DNA of 13,354 bases from Synergistaceae bacterium (GTDB taxonomy: Bacteria > Synergistota > Synergistia > Synergistales > Synergistaceae): the NCBI GenBank assembly GCA_030539135.1, contig JAUNSQ010000009.1, forward strand, positions 1 through 13,354, given 5' to 3'. Below are positions 6,972 through 13,354 of the stretch, in pieces (the stretch's first letter is position 1; every line of letters starts with the position of its first letter). The notes under the pieces are model-generated. The model was given only the letters and a program-made list of their open reading frames with translations. It was not told where the DNA came from and did no database searches. Made by a program: the position numbers and the translations under genes.

Positions 6972-8263
6972 TGACAGCGGTACTATTAACTTCCCTATTT
7001 ATCGGCCTGATCTTCTCTATTCCTATAGCAATCGCGATGGCCGGCGCGTGCGCCCTCGTCTTTATAGTGTTCTATGGCGGCGGAAGCATGCTCCAGCTCC
7101 TTGCTCAGGCGATGATAACGACTGCGGATTCCTTCCCTCTGATGGCCATACCGTTCTTCATGCTCGTCGGCACGCTGATGTCGCGCGCCGGGCTTGCCGA
7201 AGAGATAATCAACGTAGGCGACGCGCTTACGGGTAGCCGCCCTGGCGGGCTTGGGATATCGACGATTGTCGCATGTATGATATTCGCGGCCATTTCCGGT
7301 TCGGGCCCTGCAGTCGTCGCGGCCCTTGGAGTCATCCTCGTCCCGGCAATGGTCGAGCGCGGATATGACCCCGCGTACGCGGGCTCCATTGTAGCTGCCG
7401 GAGCCACTATAGGGCCGGTAATCCCGCCTAGCATACCTATGATCATATACAGCGTAATCGCTGGTACTTCCGTCGTCAGCATGTTCGCTGGAGGCGTTGG
7501 CCCAGGCATACTGATGGGCCTAGTGCTGATTATGGTGAATATGTACGTGTCGAAGAAGCGCGGATATGTTGGCAAACCACGCGGAGGCGGTGCAAAATGG
7601 ATTTTTGGCCAGTGCTGGAAGGCGAAATGGGCGCTCTTCCTGCCGATCATAATCCTTGGAGGAATTTACGGAGGCGTCTTCACGCCGACGGAAGCGGCCG
7701 TTGTCGGAGCTGTATACGCGCTGCTCACGGGTATTTTTATCTACCATCAGCTGAGCTTTAAGAAGATATACGACGCGCTGGTCGAAGCCGCGCTGCTCTC
7801 CTGTCTCTCGATGTTCATACTTGGCGGAGCCACGACGTTCGGCCGCCTAATGACGATGGAAAAGATTCCGCAGACGCTCGCGGCCGCGATGCTCTCGATA
7901 AGCAGTTCACCGTTTGTAGTCATGCTCATGATAATGGGCTTCCTGCTGATAACCGGCATGTTCATCGATACGACGTCGAACGTAGTGCTTTTCACGCCGC
8001 TCTTCCTGCCAATCATGACGCAGCTTGGCTATAGCCCGGTCCTCTTTGGTGTTGTAATGGTCATGAACCTTTGCATGGGCATGATAACGCCGCCTGTTGG
8101 GGTCAACCTATACGTCGCGCAGGGAATATGCAAGGCTCCGTTCGATAAAATGATAAAAGAGACGATACCTCTTGTCGTAGCTCTGTTGGTAGCTATTTTG
8201 ATAACTATCATCTTCCCGGAGATATGCCTCTGGCTGCCTAAGTCATTGGGAATGATGGTTTAG
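6971..8263 (+). CDS. dctM: TRAP transporter large permease subunit, DctM family
   Basis: This inner-membrane subunit forms the ion-coupled transport path of the TRAP system. The 430 residues are almost entirely hydrophobic, with about 11-13 membrane segments, and the length matches DctM (about 425). Family blocks are clear: IPFFMLVGTLMSRAGLAEEI near residues 57-80, the AAISGSGPAVVAALG loop near 104-119, GATIGPVIPPSIPMIIY near 140-156, and the repeat-related GMITPPVGVNLYVAQGI near 374-390. The last two are the matching re-entrant PP loops of the two inverted halves. The ATG overlaps the dctQ stop, and AGGAGG lies just inside the end of dctQ. The transported substrate cannot be inferred from this subunit. 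Confidence 0.95.
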   Translation: MTAVLLTSLFIGLIFSIPIAIAMAGACALVFIVFYGGGSMLQLLAQAMITTADSFPLMAIPFFMLVGTLMSRAGLAEEIINVGDALTGSRPGGLGISTIVACMIFAAISGSGPAVVAALGVILVPAMVERGYDPAYAGSIVAAGATIGPVIPPSIPMIIYSVIAGTSVVSMFAGGVGPGILMGLVLIMVNMYVSKKRGYVGKPRGGGAKWIFGQCWKAKWALFLPIIILGGIYGGVFTPTEAAVVGAVYALLTGIFIYHQLSFKKIYDALVEAALLSCLSMFILGGATTFGRLMTMEKIPQTLAAAMLSISSSPFVVMLMIMGFLLITGMFIDTTSNVVLFTPLFLPIMTQLGYSPVLFGVVMVMNLCMGMITPPVGVNLYVAQGICKAPFDKMIKETIPLVVALLVAILITIIFPEICLWLPKSLGMMV

Positions 8264-8307
8264 GAAATAGTCGTCTGGAAATATTGCGCAAATCATAGTA
8301 TCATATC

Positions 8308-8361
8308 AATAAGGGGAAACGGCATGTGCATCAAAGTTATGTTGTGCTATTTTCCCTTATT
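8308..8361 (+). repeat. Inverted repeat after dctM, possible terminator or operator
   Basis: AATAAGGGGAAA (8308-8319) and TTTTCCCTTATT (8350-8361) are inverted with a single mismatch, separated by 30 bases and followed by more T. It could be a long-loop terminator for the TRAP operon or a site in front of the regulator gene. A second inverted pair, TATGTTG (8338-8344) and CAACATA (8383-8389), overlaps it as a competing structure. Confidence 0.4.
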
Positions 8362-8417
8362 TTTAATGTTTAAGCATCCATGCAACATATTCAATTAAAA
8401 GGGAATTGATCTATTTG

Positions 8418-9089
8418 ATGACGCCATATCCGCCGTTCGCCGTAAAGAAGGAACAGTCTCTTTCAGGCACTATCTACGAAAAAATCAAAGATAAGATAAT
8501 CATCGGGGAGTATCCTCCAAACACTCCGCTGCTTGAGAGGTCGCTCGCCGAGGATTTTGGCGTAAGCCGCACTCCCGTGAGAGAGGCATTGAAGCGCTTG
8601 TTGATGGACGACCTTATCACGTGGGAAGAGCGGCGTATGGCGCTTGTCTCTACGATAAACGAGAAAGATGTCCGAGAGTTGTTCGTAATGCGCCAGATGA
8701 TAGAGCCATTCGCGATAAGACGTACTTTCAGCGTGGGCGAGCCGAAATTATTGGCCGGGTTTCTCGCCCCGATAATCAACGAGATGAAAGAGCTAAAGAA
8801 TGACCATGTCGGCCTTATGAAAAAAGATATGGACTTTCACAGCACTATTATCAATTCTCTGCAAATACAGATGCTCTCACAGATGTGGCAGAATATCAGC
8901 GACAAAATGACGCGCATCGCCATCTACTCGATACACGCGAAGAGAAAGCCAGAATCCATCATCGAGGAACATAACAAAGTAATAGACGCACTTTGGAATT
9001 GTAAATTGGAAGACGCTCTCGCCTGTATCGAAAATCATCACGCTAATATCTTAACGGCATATAAGATCAAGCACGACGATTATATGTAG
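8418..9089 (+). CDS. GntR-family transcriptional regulator, FCD (FadR) subfamily
   Basis: This is a DNA-binding regulator whose FCD domain usually senses an organic acid. Residues about 15-80 form the winged helix, with the signature LAEDFGVSRTPVREAL (43-58). The C-terminal half is an all-helical FCD domain. Its usual metal ligands are visible: Asp137 and His141 in DMDFH, His185 in EEHNK, and His207/208 in ENHHAN. The frame is open from a TTG at 8406, but that codon is too close to the AAAAGGGA site (8397-8404). The ATG at 8418 or the TTG at 8415 is better placed, and I use the ATG (223 residues). The position directly after dctM suggests it controls the amidase/dehydrogenase/TRAP operon in response to the imported acid or a breakdown product, which is inference. 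No convincing promoter of its own was found. Confidence 0.92.
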   Translation: MTPYPPFAVKKEQSLSGTIYEKIKDKIIIGEYPPNTPLLERSLAEDFGVSRTPVREALKRLLMDDLITWEERRMALVSTINEKDVRELFVMRQMIEPFAIRRTFSVGEPKLLAGFLAPIINEMKELKNDHVGLMKKDMDFHSTIINSLQIQMLSQMWQNISDKMTRIAIYSIHAKRKPESIIEEHNKVIDALWNCKLEDALACIENHHANILTAYKIKHDDYM

Positions 9090-9137
9090 CCTTGTCATAA
9101 CAAGGAAATTAAATATAAATACGTGCGCAAATAAGAG

Positions 9138-9163
9138 AGGCCCCGCGATATCTCGCAGGGCCT
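9138..9163. terminator. Shared hairpin between convergent operons
   Basis: AGGCCCCGCGA (9138-9148) and TCGCAGGGCCT (9153-9163) form an 11-base stem with one C-A mismatch and a TATC loop. It lies 48 bases after the FCD-regulator stop and 22 bases from the enolase-like stop on the other strand. T-richness is modest on each side (TTCTGTGT on plus, TCTCTTATTT on minus), so it probably terminates both transcripts. Confidence 0.7.
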
Positions 9164-9185
9164 TCTGTGTCATAAGGCGCTGATG

Positions 9186-10460
9186 TTAGAATTTGACCAG
9201 GCCGTCTATCTTCGACATCTTGCAGCCTTTGTACATATTGGCTACGCGCATGAGGAAGTTGAGCTTGTCGATGCGTTCGCCCGAGCGTGGGCAGCCGTTT
9301 TTGATGAACGGGACGTGGAGACCTACGGCGAGGTCCATCACAACGTCGCCGATAACGCCGCCCGACCTCCCGGATGGGATAGAGATCAACCCTTTTGATT
9401 TTGCGAACTCATGCGCGTCCAGCGCCTCGGAGATCGTGCCGACTTGATTTGGCTTGAGAATGAACCCGTCGATAGAATTCGTCTCACATGCCCTTTCGAT
9501 TCGTCCCTTGTTGGTAACGGTGAAGTCGTCGGCTATGATCAATGTCTTTGTGATATTCTTATGAGCCAGTTCGTATCCGCCCCAGTCGTTCTCGTCAAGC
9601 ATGTCCTCGACGAACACAAAGTTCCAGCGTTCTGTCATGCCTTTGAAGTAATCCACTATCTCTGCCGAGGTAAGATGTTCTCCGTTAAGGTAATAAGTGT
9701 TTGTCTTCTCGTCGAACATTTCGCTTGACGCGCAGTCCAGCGCAAACGCGCATTTATCGGTATAGCCGCAGAGGTCTATGGCCTCTTGCATGAGTTTGAG
9801 GAGAGCTTCAGGATCCTCAGATGGTGCGATCCATCCGTATGAACGCCCCACCCCAGGTTCTTCTCCAGTATACTTTTTAATGACTGGCCCCAGCTTCTGA
9901 AATACCTTTACTGCTATCTCCACAGCCTCCTCGATACCGTCGGCGCGATAGGGCATCACTATAAATTCGTTGATGGCTTGGGTGAGTCCCGTGTACTTGC
10001 CGCCGTTTATGACGTTGAAGGATGGAATAGGGACGCTCTTGATATCTCCGTGGGCTATATAGTCGTACAGCGGTCTGTGGTTTGACTCGGCGGCGGCGCG
10101 AAACGCCGCTATCGATGTGCTGTAAATAGCGTTTCCACCTAATTTGCTCTTGTCGGAAGTACCGTCCAGCTCGACCATCTTACCGTCGATGCCGGACTGG
10201 TCTTCGACGTCCAGCCCGATGAGTTGAGGCGCAATTATGTTGTTTACGTTATCTACGGCCTTATGGACGCTCATCCCGTCGTATTCTTTCGGATCGTTGT
10301 CCCTCAGGACGCACGCCTCGTATTTTCCGACGGAGCTGCCCGTCGGCGCCGCTCCACGCCCCAGCGCGCCGCGCTCGGTCACGATGTCGACTTCGACTAG
10401 AGGTCTGCACTTACAGTCTATTAGTTGCCTTGCCGTTACTGATTTGATTTTATCCATCAT
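9186..10460 (-). CDS. Divergent enolase-family protein lacking key catalytic residues
   Basis: The 424-residue length and overall layout are those of enolase (2-phosphoglycerate dehydratase). Retained blocks are Glu165 in NEFIVMP, metal ligands Asp242 (ALDCASSE), Glu285 (FVEDMLDENDWGGY) and Asp311/312 (IADDFTVTN), Lys336 in LKPNQVGT and Lys387 in FIKNG. Several hallmark residues are gone. GDEGG is replaced by GRSYG (205-209), so the general-base glutamate is a serine. SHRSGE is SGRSGG (363-368), so the catalytic histidine is Gly364. The histidine after NGG is Tyr156. The usual DSRGNPT near the N-terminus is DCKCRP. It is therefore probably a paralog with altered chemistry rather than the glycolytic enzyme. 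The gene sits 21 bases after the glycerate kinase gene, whose product would be 2-phosphoglycerate. Two ATGs are adjacent (10460 and 10457); AAAGGAG is better spaced for the second. Confidence 0.88.
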   Translation of the reverse strand: MMDKIKSVTARQLIDCKCRPLVEVDIVTERGALGRGAAPTGSSVGKYEACVLRDNDPKEYDGMSVHKAVDNVNNIIAPQLIGLDVEDQSGIDGKMVELDGTSDKSKLGGNAIYSTSIAAFRAAAESNHRPLYDYIAHGDIKSVPIPSFNVINGGKYTGLTQAINEFIVMPYRADGIEEAVEIAVKVFQKLGPVIKKYTGEEPGVGRSYGWIAPSEDPEALLKLMQEAIDLCGYTDKCAFALDCASSEMFDEKTNTYYLNGEHLTSAEIVDYFKGMTERWNFVFVEDMLDENDWGGYELAHKNITKTLIIADDFTVTNKGRIERACETNSIDGFILKPNQVGTISEALDAHEFAKSKGLISIPSGRSGGVIGDVVMDLAVGLHVPFIKNGCPRSGERIDKLNFLMRVANMYKGCKMSKIDGLVKF

Positions 10461-10481
10461 ATTTCTCCTTTATTGGCGTTG

Positions 10482-11888
10482 TTATTCAGAAATTTTCGGA
10501 ACATACAATATATTGAAATCGCAGAGATTAGTCCCAGTATTGCCTGTGAAGACCACATCCCCGATCTTATCGAGCGCCTCATAGCACGAATGGCCGCGCA
10601 GCGCTGCATATAGATCTACGCCGCTGTCAACGGCAGCCTTGTAGCTCTGGGAGTCAGTAATACCCCCCGCCACGGGCGTTGTTCCGTCGGTTCCCTCTGA
10701 GTCTATTGAGAACATACAGCAGCCTTTTGTTTTCGCCGCTGTTATCGCGAAGCTTGCCGTGAGCTCCTGCCCGGGGCCGCCGTGTCCTTTGATCTCGCTG
10801 TTTGATAGGATCTTTGTTGTGGTCTCTCCGGAACTCAGGATAACGCAGGGCGCTTTCACAGGGTTGCCATAGGCCTGTATCTCCCTAGCAATAGATGCGA
10901 AGATCGAACCAGCGTCGCGGCTCTCGCCTTCTAGGAAAGAACTCAGTATTATTGCGTTGAGTCCCATCTTCTCAGCAGCTTCTTTCGCGTATATGCATGA
11001 ATCCGGCAAAGTATTGAGCAGGAAGTATGTGTTTTCTGGGAATGCCTTTGGCGTTTCAAACTCGGGCCCTGCACTCATAATATGGTCGACTACAGCCTTT
11101 GGCAGACGGTCCTCCACCTGATAGTCGCGGATGACGCGGCGGGCCTCTTCGAGTGTCGTCTGGTCGGGGCCCATAGGAGTCCCTTTATATTTAAGATATG
11201 GTTCTCCGATATCCCCCGTAGCTGGGCTGCCAACCGCGTCGCTTATGCCAAAGCCGATAAGCTCGGCTCCCGTTGATTTGATACGCTTTGCTAACATCCC
11301 ACCGTTCATCTGAGAAATATGCCGCCTGATAGCATTTATCTCAAAGATATTCGCTCCTGATTTGAGCATAACGTCCGTCGTGTCTATCTCATCTTGGAGA
11401 GATATGCCATTGATTGGGCAGCTCATGAGCGCGGAACTGCCGCCGCTGATTACGACGATAAACAAGTCGTCTGGGCCGGAGGAGTCAACAAGCCCTAGTA
11501 TCTCCTTGCAGGCCATAAGTCCCGTCTCATTAGGCAGGGGATGTCCGCCGATGAAGACCTCTGTCTTTCTAAATACGTCGGTGTCCTCTGAAATCTTGAC
11601 TATCGCTATCCCCCTTGTGAGACGGTCGCCAAGGATTTCGTCGACAGCCATCGCCATGTGATTGCAGGCTTTACCGGCGCCAAGCAGATATATATTGCGT
11701 TTCTTCGAGAGATCCCAGCTCTTTGTCCCTATATGGAGGACGTCTCCGTCCATGCTCATTATGCTTTTGATGCGTCGATAAGCGTCAAGCCGCCGTAAAA
11801 CATTTTCCGCGATATCAAGGACTATTTTTCTTGATTCCCAATCGCCATGTGAAAGAATTTGCTCCGAATTTTGAATTTTGTTTGCCAT
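10482..11888 (-). CDS. Glycerate 2-kinase, MOFRL-type (class II)
   Basis: This family phosphorylates D-glycerate with ATP to 2-phosphoglycerate in the cytosol; some members are mislabelled hydroxypyruvate reductase (TtuD). The N-terminal domain shows LLGAGKA with the conserved Lys73, IGGHPLPN (113-120) and VISGGSSALM (146-155). The C-terminal MOFRL domain shows SSGETTTK (352-359), GHGGPGQELT (368-377, where many relatives have GGRNQE) and SEGTDGTTP (397-405). The length is 468 residues from the ATG at 11888, eight bases after AGAGGG. An in-frame GTG at 11897 is part of that binding site and was not used. The gene lies 29 bases after the AraC-type regulator gene and 21 before the enolase-like gene, so the three form an operon. 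The lineup kinase then enolase-like protein suggests glycerate use, although the partner's changed active site leaves the final product open. Confidence 0.9.
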   Translation of the reverse strand: MANKIQNSEQILSHGDWESRKIVLDIAENVLRRLDAYRRIKSIMSMDGDVLHIGTKSWDLSKKRNIYLLGAGKACNHMAMAVDEILGDRLTRGIAIVKISEDTDVFRKTEVFIGGHPLPNETGLMACKEILGLVDSSGPDDLFIVVISGGSSALMSCPINGISLQDEIDTTDVMLKSGANIFEINAIRRHISQMNGGMLAKRIKSTGAELIGFGISDAVGSPATGDIGEPYLKYKGTPMGPDQTTLEEARRVIRDYQVEDRLPKAVVDHIMSAGPEFETPKAFPENTYFLLNTLPDSCIYAKEAAEKMGLNAIILSSFLEGESRDAGSIFASIAREIQAYGNPVKAPCVILSSGETTTKILSNSEIKGHGGPGQELTASFAITAAKTKGCCMFSIDSEGTDGTTPVAGGITDSQSYKAAVDSGVDLYAALRGHSCYEALDKIGDVVFTGNTGTNLCDFNILYVPKISE

Positions 11889-11917
11889 AAATATCACCCT
11901 CTATTTGTATTGTCGTC

Positions 11918-12847
11918 TTAAACTTTCGTCGTCAATTTTTCCTGCCTTATCCTTGAATCGGCCGCGTGTCTCCTGTACTCCATAGGTCGGCAGTTCATCT
12001 CTTTGCGGAAACATTCCGTGTAGTAGCTGCTGCTGCCAAACCCGTTCTGCTGCGCTATCTCCGCGATGCTCATGTTGGTAGTGGAGAGCATCTTGAGGCT
12101 TTGGGCTATACGATAATTGATAAGATAACGGAACGGGGTCGTATGCATTATGCGGGAAAAGATACGACAGCATTCACCCTTGCTTATGTGGACGGCAGAA
12201 GAAATGTCGCTCAAGGAGATACGTTCCATGTAGTTTTTGTGGATATACTGACGAAGCGCCCGTATCCTCTGTTTGTCTGCAAAAGTGACCGGGGCGGAGT
12301 TTTCGATAATGCCGCGGTTGTTTGTCAGCAGGCGCAGCCAAATCTTACAGAGCAGGGCTTTCAGCTCTATCTCGTAGCCGTATGACTGAGCCTCGTCTAT
12401 TTCGGCCATCCGAAGGAGCAGTCCGCATATTTCTTTGTGCCACGGCGTGGAGTTAAGATGGATCACCTCCATGTCGTTCGACGTGAGCAATGGGTCGACA
12501 TAATACCTGCGTATAAGGCTGTTCGTGCCTTCCGAAATCATTTTCGGATTGAAGTTGACGCAGACATATACGCTGTTTTCATCGTCGGTCTGTTTTATCT
12601 CATGTGGACAGCCTGAATTGATAAAGATTCCTTCACCTTTTTCGACAAAAAAGGACCCAAGCGGCGTCTCGAACATAACCGAGCCCTCCGTCACCACGGC
12701 AATCTGCACTTCGTAGTGCCAATGGGGGACATTCGCGCAATGTTCCTGCGACACGAGCTGTTTGTCCATAGACATCGGAAAATCATCAGTTCCGTGTTCT
12801 GTCAGCTCCTGTCCAGTGTTATCTACAAAAATTGGGCGAAATTTCAT
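11918..12847 (-). CDS. AraC-family transcriptional regulator with N-terminal cupin
   Basis: This is a DNA-binding regulator, usually an activator, that responds to a small ligand bound by its N-terminal domain. Residues about 35-100 form a cupin-like sensor (HWHYEVQIAVVTEG, then FVEKGEGIFINSGCPHEI). Residues about 197-294 are the double helix-turn-helix AraC domain: first helix pair ISLSDISSAVHISKGECCRIF, and the second with the family signature SIAEIAQQNGFGSSSYYTECFRKEMNCRPMEYRR. The 309-residue length is typical. The ATG at 12847 follows GGAGGT at six-base spacing. It is the first gene of the minus-strand operon, so it may regulate itself together with the kinase and enolase-like genes. It also faces the divergent ornithine-cyclodeaminase-family gene and may act on that promoter as well. 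The ligand is unknown; glycerate or a related acid is a guess from context. Confidence 0.95.
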   Translation of the reverse strand: MKFRPIFVDNTGQELTEHGTDDFPMSMDKQLVSQEHCANVPHWHYEVQIAVVTEGSVMFETPLGSFFVEKGEGIFINSGCPHEIKQTDDENSVYVCVNFNPKMISEGTNSLIRRYYVDPLLTSNDMEVIHLNSTPWHKEICGLLLRMAEIDEAQSYGYEIELKALLCKIWLRLLTNNRGIIENSAPVTFADKQRIRALRQYIHKNYMERISLSDISSAVHISKGECCRIFSRIMHTTPFRYLINYRIAQSLKMLSTTNMSIAEIAQQNGFGSSSYYTECFRKEMNCRPMEYRRHAADSRIRQEKLTTKV

Positions 12848-12889
12848 AATTGACCTCCATGTATAAAACGAAGAATTATTTACATGGCA

Positions 12890-12918
12890 AAGATAAGAGA
12901 TAAGCTACGATATATCAA
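12890..12918 (-). promoter_or_regulatory. Sigma-70-like promoter for the AraC/kinase/enolase-like operon
   Basis: On the minus strand TTGATA (12913-12918) and TATCTT (12890-12895) are exactly 17 bases apart, with transcription starting about 35 bases before the AraC-type gene. A tandem repeat GATAAGA-GATAAGC (plus strand, 12892-12905) overlaps the -10 and could be part of a regulator site. Confidence 0.5.
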
Positions 12919-13202
12919 GCCATTTTTATCGTTATATTGCGTATAAATTTCGTCAAGTTACAGAAAAAAATGTCGAGGGCGAAAATTATTTATTCGGAGG
13001 AAATTGCGATGATATAGCTATCTATTTTGGTAAGACTTCGATTTTAGCAGCCCTGGTGTGGTAAAAATATCAGGAGAAATTATGTAAATATCTTATTGTT
13101 AATATTTCGATAAAACACATTAACAATCAAATAGATTATTTCTATGCTTATGACTATAAAGGTATCAGTTTTCAATACCTTATACGAAAGGGTGTAAATA
13201 CA
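12919..13202 (+). promoter_or_regulatory. Divergent regulatory region and leader of the ornithine-cyclodeaminase-family gene
   Basis: No credible gene lies here. A perfect nine-base inverted repeat ATTGTTAAT (13095-13103) / ATTAACAAT (13119-13127) overlaps the -35 of a possible plus-strand promoter: TTAACA (13120-13125), 17 bases, TATGCT (13143-13148). Just downstream AAGGTAT (13159-13165) and ATACCTT (13175-13181) form a small inverted pair in the leader. Two good ribosome binding sites, GGAGG at 12996-13000 and GGAG at 13073-13076, precede ATGs that meet a stop after two codons and one codon. AAAGGG at 13187-13192 serves the gene at 13203. Confidence 0.5.
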
Positions 13203-13354
13203 ATGGACACAAAAATCGAATTCCTGTATCTGTCGGAACCGGATATGATAAGCGCGGGTGTGAACGACGCCGCGAGGTGTATCGAGACTTGCGGAGAGGT
13301 CTTCAAGCTGCTTGCCGCCGGAGACTACCTTATGGGCGGAAGCAACCATAACAG
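13203..13354 (+). CDS. Ornithine cyclodeaminase/mu-crystallin family protein, 5' part (tyramine oxidase subunit B-like)
   Basis: Only the first 50 codons are in the window and the frame runs off the right edge. The N-terminus (FLYLSEPDMISAGVNDAARCIE, then FKLLAAGDYLMGGSN) follows the pattern of the ornithine-cyclodeaminase/mu-crystallin family, NAD-dependent enzymes acting on amino acids or cyclic imines. In particular it resembles the group often annotated as tyramine oxidase subunit B; that assignment is from memory and was not checked by alignment. The ATG follows AAAGGG by ten bases. The gene is divergent from the AraC-type regulator across a 355-base control region, so it may be regulated by it. 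The catalytic half lies outside the window and cannot be judged. Confidence 0.7.
   Translation, partial: MDTKIEFLYLSEPDMISAGVNDAARCIETCGEVFKLLAAGDYLMGGSNHN

Noticed and set aside
7105..7650. 181-codon open frame on the minus strand
   Set aside because: It is antisense to dctM, whose family motifs are clear.
11889..11897. GTG start for the glycerate kinase
   Set aside because: The GTG lies within the AGAGGGTG binding site; the ATG at 11888 is correctly spaced.
11966..12385. 139-codon open frame on the plus strand
   Set aside because: It is antisense to the AraC helix-turn-helix region, which carries the family signature.
13080..13349. 89-codon open frame on the minus strand in the divergent region
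   Set aside because: It overlaps the ornithine-cyclodeaminase-family start, and its C-terminal half is AT-rich, low-complexity sequence typical of noncoding DNA.
1..13354. CRISPR array, tRNA or rRNA gene, insertion sequence, prophage
   Set aside because: No regularly spaced repeats, cloverleaf-like sequence, rRNA-like stretch, transposase or phage gene was seen on either strand.

Overview
The window is about 13.4 kb of bacterial chromosome with mixed base composition: coding regions are balanced to GC-rich and the gaps are AT-rich. Ribosome binding sites are strong (GGAGG-type) and TTG starts occur. The mix of a tripartite TRAP transporter, an organic-acid catabolic cluster and an ornithine-cyclodeaminase-family gene of the kind often labelled tyramine oxidase subunit B suggests an anaerobic amino-acid or organic-acid fermenter. 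Synergistota (Cloacibacillus/Synergistes-like) is my best guess from memory of protein style, with Clostridia as the alternative; no alignment was possible. No rRNA, tRNA, CRISPR, insertion sequence or phage gene was seen.

Layout. (1) 1-3230 is housekeeping: the tail of an unidentified gene, a 533-residue membrane-anchored protein of unknown function, then tyrosyl-tRNA synthetase (tyrS), each closed by a terminator-like hairpin. (2) 3300-8263 is a five-gene plus-strand operon behind a near-consensus promoter: a nitrilase-superfamily amidase, a D-2-hydroxyacid dehydrogenase of the PGDH/CtBP type, and TRAP transporter genes dctP, dctQ and dctM, with a GC-rich hairpin between dctP and dctQ. It is followed by a GntR/FCD regulator, the obvious candidate for sensing the transported acid. 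(3) 9186-12847 is a convergent minus-strand operon read in the order AraC-type regulator, glycerate 2-kinase, enolase-like protein. (4) 12848-13202 is a divergent regulatory region with several inverted repeats, leading to an ornithine-cyclodeaminase-family gene cut by the window edge.

How the parts may work together. The TRAP system would import an organic acid, and the amidase and dehydrogenase would process an amide and a 2-keto/2-hydroxy acid. In the opposing operon a glycerate kinase would make 2-phosphoglycerate and the enolase-like protein could act on it. If the dehydrogenase interconverts hydroxypyruvate and glycerate, the two operons would join into one route. That link is inference.

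The most notable point is the enolase-like protein. It keeps the metal ligands and two substrate lysines of enolase, but the catalytic glutamate of the GDEGG motif, the histidine of the SHRSGE motif and the active-site histidine after NGG are all replaced. It is probably not a glycolytic enolase and may catalyse a different reaction on a phosphoglycerate-like compound.
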